Assembly (NCBI RefSeq): GCF_014646095.1
Contig: NZ_BMMU01000041.1
Location: 1 to 52,541, forward strand
Length of the DNA stretch: 52,541 nucleotides
Source: Streptomyces lacrimifluminis
GTDB lineage: Bacteria > Actinomycetota > Actinomycetes > Streptomycetales > Streptomycetaceae
Reading direction: 5' to 3'
Each line of letters starts with the position of its first letter. The first letter of the stretch is position 1. Both the position numbers and the translations under genes were made by a program. A model generated the notes under the pieces. That model was not told the DNA's origin and ran no database searches. It saw nothing but the letters and a program-made list of their open reading frames with translations. Of the stretch, positions 48,802-52,541 are shown piece after piece.

Positions 48802-51800
48802 TCAGCTGCATGAGTATCCGTCTCCGACTTCCTGGATGAACGTGTCCGTCATACGCCCGCCGCCCCGGGAGTTCTCGCTCCATTCCATCGGTTCCAGGTG
48901 GTCCGTGTTGTTGTAGAAGTCGTTGCGTGTGGCGCGGTCGGAGAATCGGCCGTCCCGATTCCAGTGCTGGACTACGGGATCCAGGTGTTCGTAGGTCACC
49001 GTACGGTGGAACGGTTCAGGATTGTTGGCCCGGGGGTCCCAGATCAGGTCGTCGTTGCCGTTGCGCCAGGTGAGCTGGTCCCGTGGGATCCGCGCGCCGT
49101 CGCTGTCTCGCGGCACCCCGCTGATCGCCCGGCCTTCGTCGGTGTAGTTCTCGACCATGTAGTCGTGGGTGGGCGTGCGGTAACCCGACGGGTACTGGTT
49201 GTCTCGCGTGTACGCGCGATCCCCCTCCGGAAGATCCGGATCCCGCCCGAACCGCATTCCGTTGCTCGGGTCCTGCCAGGCCAGGCCGAGCGGGTCGCTC
49301 CATCGGTACGGGTTGGGGACGTACGCGCTGTCGTTCGCGGCGGGTGCGAGGCCGAGCGGGTCGGGGCTGACGTACTGCCCCGCGAGGGGGTCGTAGTGGC
49401 GCAGGAAGTTGTAGTGCCAGCCGGTCTCCTCGTCGGCGTACTGCCCGGGGAACCGCAGCGGGCAGTCGACCTTGTCGGTGACGCCGGTATGCGGGGTGTC
49501 GGGCAGACGGCTGCCCCAGAGAGTTGTCCGCTGCTGCCAGGCCACCTCGCCGTCCGCCGAGACGAGTTCCGCCGGCGCGCCCGAGAGGTCGGTGACGATC
49601 GCGTGGAAAAGTGCGTCCATGCCTGGCGCAGCCCGGTCGAGTTGGGCGATCGGCTGATGAGTGCCGGGGACGTAGTCCCAGGTCGTGGCGGAACCGTCCT
49701 GCGCTATCTGCTCGACGAGACGGGTGCCGTCCCACACAAAGAGGATCTCGTCGGCAACAGCGCCGTCCGCGGTCAGCAGTTGCTTCGCCACCCGCCGGCC
49801 CGCGGGGTCGTACCGGTAGCGCCAGTCGGATCCGTCCGGTGTTGTCGTGCCGACGAGTTGGCTCCGGCTGTTCCACGTGTACGACCGGATCCGCCGCTGC
49901 CCGTTGAGCAGCCGCCGCACCGTGCGGACGATCCGGCCTTCCCCGTCCCGTTCGTAACTGGTGCGCCCGGTGCGGCGGATGCGGGTTCCCGCGAAGGCAC
50001 GATCACTGTCACCGTCCTCGACAGCGGGGCTCGACGCCTGAGTGATGTTCCCCAACTCGTCGTACTGGTACGCCTCCTGCCACCCTCGCGCGTCCACGGC
50101 GGTGACCCGGCCCCTGGTGTCGAGGGCGAAGTGGCGTGTTCCGGTGGTGAGTTCGTCGACAGACGTGGGGACACCATCCGGGCGGTACAGATAGGTACGC
50201 TGCTGGAGCAGGGCTTCTTCCCCATCGGGGGCCGAAGTTCGCTCCAGCGTCTGGGCAGCGAGTCTGCCCGTGCCGTCCCAGGAGTGGCTGAGCCGGACAC
50301 CGCCCGGGAGGGCTCGGCTCGTCTCGCGATCGCTTTCGTCGAAGCCGAACACGATGCGGCGACCGTCCGCTTCGAGCACGGCAGAGCGTTCCGTGTCGTC
50401 GTACGTCCAGGTGGACTCGATGCCCGTGGGGGTACACCGCCTGATGCGCCGTCCGAGCATGTCGTACTCGAACGTCGTCGTCCGGCCGTCGATGCTCTCC
50501 GTGAGCAGCAGACCGTCCATGCTGTACGTGCGGTCGACTGTGGCGTCGGGACCGGCCTCCCGGGTCGGACGGCCGGCGGCGTCGTACGTGCAACTGGCGG
50601 ACCCACCGTCGTACCGTGTCTCGACGGTGCGGCCCAGGACGTCGCGCTGGAACGAGACCGTCTCTCCGGCGCCGTTGACACGGGACGCGAGCAGGCCGAC
50701 CGCGTCCAGTTCGTAGGCCAGCGAGCGCCCGCCGAAGTCGGTCTCGGACACCAGGCGGTTCGCCGCGTCGTACCCGTACTGCCAGGTGTTGTCGTGCGGG
50801 TCCGTCACCTCGACCAGGTTCAGCTCGGTGTCGTAGGCGAATGAGTGAGTGGTGCCGTCGGCCAGCCGACGGGCGGCGACCTGACCGAACGGGCCGACCG
50901 CAAACGTGGTCGTACGCCCGGAATGGTCGGTCTGGGACACCAGGTTGCCCTCGGCGTCCCACACCCAGTACTCCTGGGCCCCGTCCGGTGTCCGGCGCCA
51001 CACCATCCGGCCCTCGGGCGTCGTCCGCCGGTGCGTGACGCGTCCCCGCGGGTCGGTGAAACTGCTGACCTGTCCCAGGGCGTCCCGCTGGATCCGGCTG
51101 ACGGCACCCCGCGCGTCGGTGAACTCCACGGGCAGCCCGGCCGCGTCGCACCGAGCTGTGCTGGTGCGCCCCACAGCATCGGTGACGGCGATGAGGCCGC
51201 CGTGACCGTCGTACTCGTAGCGCGTCGTCGCCCCGCTCGGGCTGGTGGTGGCGAGGTGGTTGCCTCTGCTGTCGTACGCGTGGTGCCACTCCGCTCCACC
51301 GGGGGTCACCGCCCGCACAAGTCGGCGCAGTTCGTCGTATTCGGCTGCGGTCACGGCACCGTCGGGGCGGACGACCGTGGTGAGATTCCCCGCCGGGTCG
51401 TAGCCGTAGCGGGTGGTGCGGCCCAGTGCGTCGGTCCGGGAGAGAAGGCGGTCGAAGCGGTCCCACTCGTTGACGATGCTCTGCCCGAGCGCATTGGTCA
51501 CCGAGACGAGCTGGAGCCTCTCGTTGTGCCGGTACGTGGCGGTGCGGCCGCGGGAGTCGGTGTACCGCGTGGTGCGGTTCTCGGCTCCGTACGCGATGGT
51601 GCAGCCCAGGATGCCCTCGACGCCCTCGCCGCGGATGACACGGTGGGCCTCGTCATAGGTGTAGCGGTACCAGGAGCCCGTGCGGTCGGTCCAGGACGTT
51701 ATTCGGTCGTCAGCGTCGTAGGTGAGCCTGTACGGCAGGTCGCTGGAGTTGAGGATCTCGGTCAGGCGGCCGTTGTCGTAGCCGTAACGAACCAGCGGGA

Positions 51801-52541
51801 CGGGGCCGTTGTCCGGATCGAGCAGCCGTAGTCCCGTGACTCGGGCGCCGGCCGAGTCGACGGCCACGTGGTAGCCACCTGAGTGCCTCAGGGCGAGCGG
51901 CGAGCCGTCAGTGGCGTAATCGAAGTCGATACGGTTGCCGTTGCGGTCCCAGACCGCCCGTATGGGCAGCGTGAGCGCGGTGTCGTGCTCGGCACTCTCC
52001 ACGGGAGCGAAAAGCCGGGTGATACCCGACACGGGGTCAGTGACTCGCAGAGCACCCGGTTGCTCCTCGTCCCAGGACAGCGGCCAGCGCGGCCCTTCCT
52101 GCGGCAGGACAGCGCTGTCGCCCTGCGGCGGCGGATAGACCAGGACCATGCCGTCCGCCGTGGCGAACAGAACTCCCTCGTCGTCGAGTTCCAGCCGTTG
52201 GTCGAGTGTGGAGGTCCATGAGGGGCCGAACCAGCGGCCCGAGCGATAGGTGGAGACATGCGTGCGCGCGACGGCCAGCCGCAGCACTCCGGGAAGCAGT
52301 ACGTCCGTCGCGGTCATCAGCATCTCGCCGGAAACCATGTCGATCGGATCGCCGTTCTTGCACCGCCCGCCGGCCGGTTTCCCCTTGGCGACGGCATTGT
52401 CCGCCTCGCTGCGCAGGCCTCGTCTTCCCAGCCCCTTGGCCATGGCCTTGAGACCACCCGCGCCCAGGGCCTTCATGCCTTTGGCGAGTCCGCCGAGGGT
52501 GGTCAGCCCCTTCATCCCCGGGATGCAGTCGAGCGCGGCCA
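48802..52541 (-). CDS. Rhs/YD-repeat polymorphic toxin with HNH-like C-terminal tail (5' end outside window)
   Basis: More than 1245 residues are open to the window edge; the internal ATG 52515 is not the start. The visible order is a Gly/Lys-rich helix region, then a DUF6531-like entry (CKNGDPIDMVSGEMLMTATDVLLPGVLRLAVARTHVS). About 25 YD repeats follow (YDELRRL, YDAAGRP, YEYDGHG). The Rhs core end is LRFPGQYADEETGWHYNFLRHYDPLAGQYVSPDPLGL, then PYRWSDPLGL. The last 159 residues (48805-49281) are the toxin module. Its YEHLDPVVQHWN..DRATRNDFYNNTDHLEPMEWSENSRGG resembles HNH/Endo VII nucleases, possibly the GH-E group. The Rhs shell encloses the toxin. The secretion route is not visible here. 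Confidence 0.9.
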   Translation of the reverse strand, partial: AALDCIPGMKGLTTLGGLAKGMKALGAGGLKAMAKGLGRRGLRSEADNAVAKGKPAGGRCKNGDPIDMVSGEMLMTATDVLLPGVLRLAVARTHVSTYRSGRWFGPSWTSTLDQRLELDDEGVLFATADGMVLVYPPPQGDSAVLPQEGPRWPLSWDEEQPGALRVTDPVSGITRLFAPVESAEHDTALTLPIRAVWDRNGNRIDFDYATDGSPLALRHSGGYHVAVDSAGARVTGLRLLDPDNGPVPLVRYGYDNGRLTEILNSSDLPYRLTYDADDRITSWTDRTGSWYRYTYDEAHRVIRGEGVEGILGCTIAYGAENRTTRYTDSRGRTATYRHNERLQLVSVTNALGQSIVNEWDRFDRLLSRTDALGRTTRYGYDPAGNLTTVVRPDGAVTAAEYDELRRLVRAVTPGGAEWHHAYDSRGNHLATTSPSGATTRYEYDGHGGLIAVTDAVGRTSTARCDAAGLPVEFTDARGAVSRIQRDALGQVSSFTDPRGRVTHRRTTPEGRMVWRRTPDGAQEYWVWDAEGNLVSQTDHSGRTTTFAVGPFGQVAARRLADGTTHSFAYDTELNLVEVTDPHDNTWQYGYDAANRLVSETDFGGRSLAYELDAVGLLASRVNGAGETVSFQRDVLGRTVETRYDGGSASCTYDAAGRPTREAGPDATVDRTYSMDGLLLTESIDGRTTTFEYDMLGRRIRRCTPTGIESTWTYDDTERSAVLEADGRRIVFGFDESDRETSRALPGGVRLSHSWDGTGRLAAQTLERTSAPDGEEALLQQRTYLYRPDGVPTSVDELTTGTRHFALDTRGRVTAVDARGWQEAYQYDELGNITQASSPAVEDGDSDRAFAGTRIRRTGRTSYERDGEGRIVRTVRRLLNGQRRIRSYTWNSRSQLVGTTTPDGSDWRYRYDPAGRRVAKQLLTADGAVADEILFVWDGTRLVEQIAQDGSATTWDYVPGTHQPIAQLDRAAPGMDALFHAIVTDLSGAPAELVSADGEVAWQQRTTLWGSRLPDTPHTGVTDKVDCPLRFPGQYADEETGWHYNFLRHYDPLAGQYVSPDPLGLAPAANDSAYVPNPYRWSDPLGLAWQDPSNGMRFGRDPDLPEGDRAYTRDNQYPSGYRTPTHDYMVENYTDEGRAISGVPRDSDGARIPRDQLTWRNGNDDLIWDPRANNPEPFHRTVTYEHLDPVVQHWNRDGRFSDRATRNDFYNNTDHLEPMEWSENSRGGGRMTDTFIQEVGDGYSCS

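Noticed and set aside
1..52541. tRNA, rRNA, CRISPR arrays, insertion sequences, integrases
   Set aside because: Reading both strands showed no cloverleaf with CCA/GTTCGA-type arms, no regular repeat-spacer array and no transposase or integrase motifs.

Overview
The window looks like part of a Streptomyces chromosome. It is strongly GC-rich with G/C third codon positions and many GTG starts. Secreted hydrolases with twin-arginine/arginine-rich signal peptides are common, a complete 14-gene nuoA-N complex I operon is present, the futalosine-route menaquinone gene mqnC is here, and there are intergenic repeats and GC-rich hairpin terminators of a kind I associate with this genus. No rRNA, tRNA, CRISPR array, insertion sequence or phage integrase was seen.

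Region 1 (1-6.5 kb) holds single-gene units. They are a divergent HxlR regulator/QorB-type quinone oxidoreductase pair, a RarD-type EamA permease, a VOC-fold protein, a close homologue of the S. griseus secreted aminopeptidase, an amidase and a flavodoxin-fold reductase. Region 2 (6.4-18 kb) holds an ABC-2 export pair beside a membrane-anchored LolA/DUF2092-like protein and a long-chain polyprenyl diphosphate synthase. It continues with a lysozyme-like SLT protein under a c-di-AMP (ydaO-type) riboswitch, a Cof-type HAD phosphatase, fumarylacetoacetase, RecQ helicase and a small secreted protein.

Region 3 (18.1-34.1 kb) is nuoA to nuoN on the minus strand, in canonical order. Nearly every junction overlaps by 1 to 8 bases. 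A Rex-like box (TGTGAAGCAGGTCACA) lies about 105 bases upstream of nuoA. One 31-base palindromic repeat is embedded in frame in two subunit genes (nuoH 3' end, nuoF 5' end) and gives both proteins the same extra peptide RASEFERGGE.

Region 4 (34.2-43 kb) is linked to respiratory quinone and envelope. It has an NlpC/P60 endopeptidase, a geranylgeranyl-reductase-family (MenJ-like) flavoprotein, a GNAT acetyltransferase, a PASTA-domain protein, the menaquinone C-methyltransferase MenG/UbiE, a GH18-like lipoprotein, a barrel-less amidohydrolase relative and MqnC. Together with the polyprenyl synthase at 10-11 kb, these genes supply and modify the menaquinone that complex I reduces.

Region 5 (42.8-52.5 kb) starts with an A24 prepilin peptidase preceded by a membrane LysM-BTAD protein. 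Their junction has become a 14-base tandem repeat of the ATGA stop/start motif. Next comes a frameshifted, apparently chimeric pseudogene. The window ends in an Rhs/YD-repeat polymorphic toxin (5' end outside the window) with an HNH-like C-terminal tail and a tightly coupled, unrecognised gene that is the candidate immunity factor.
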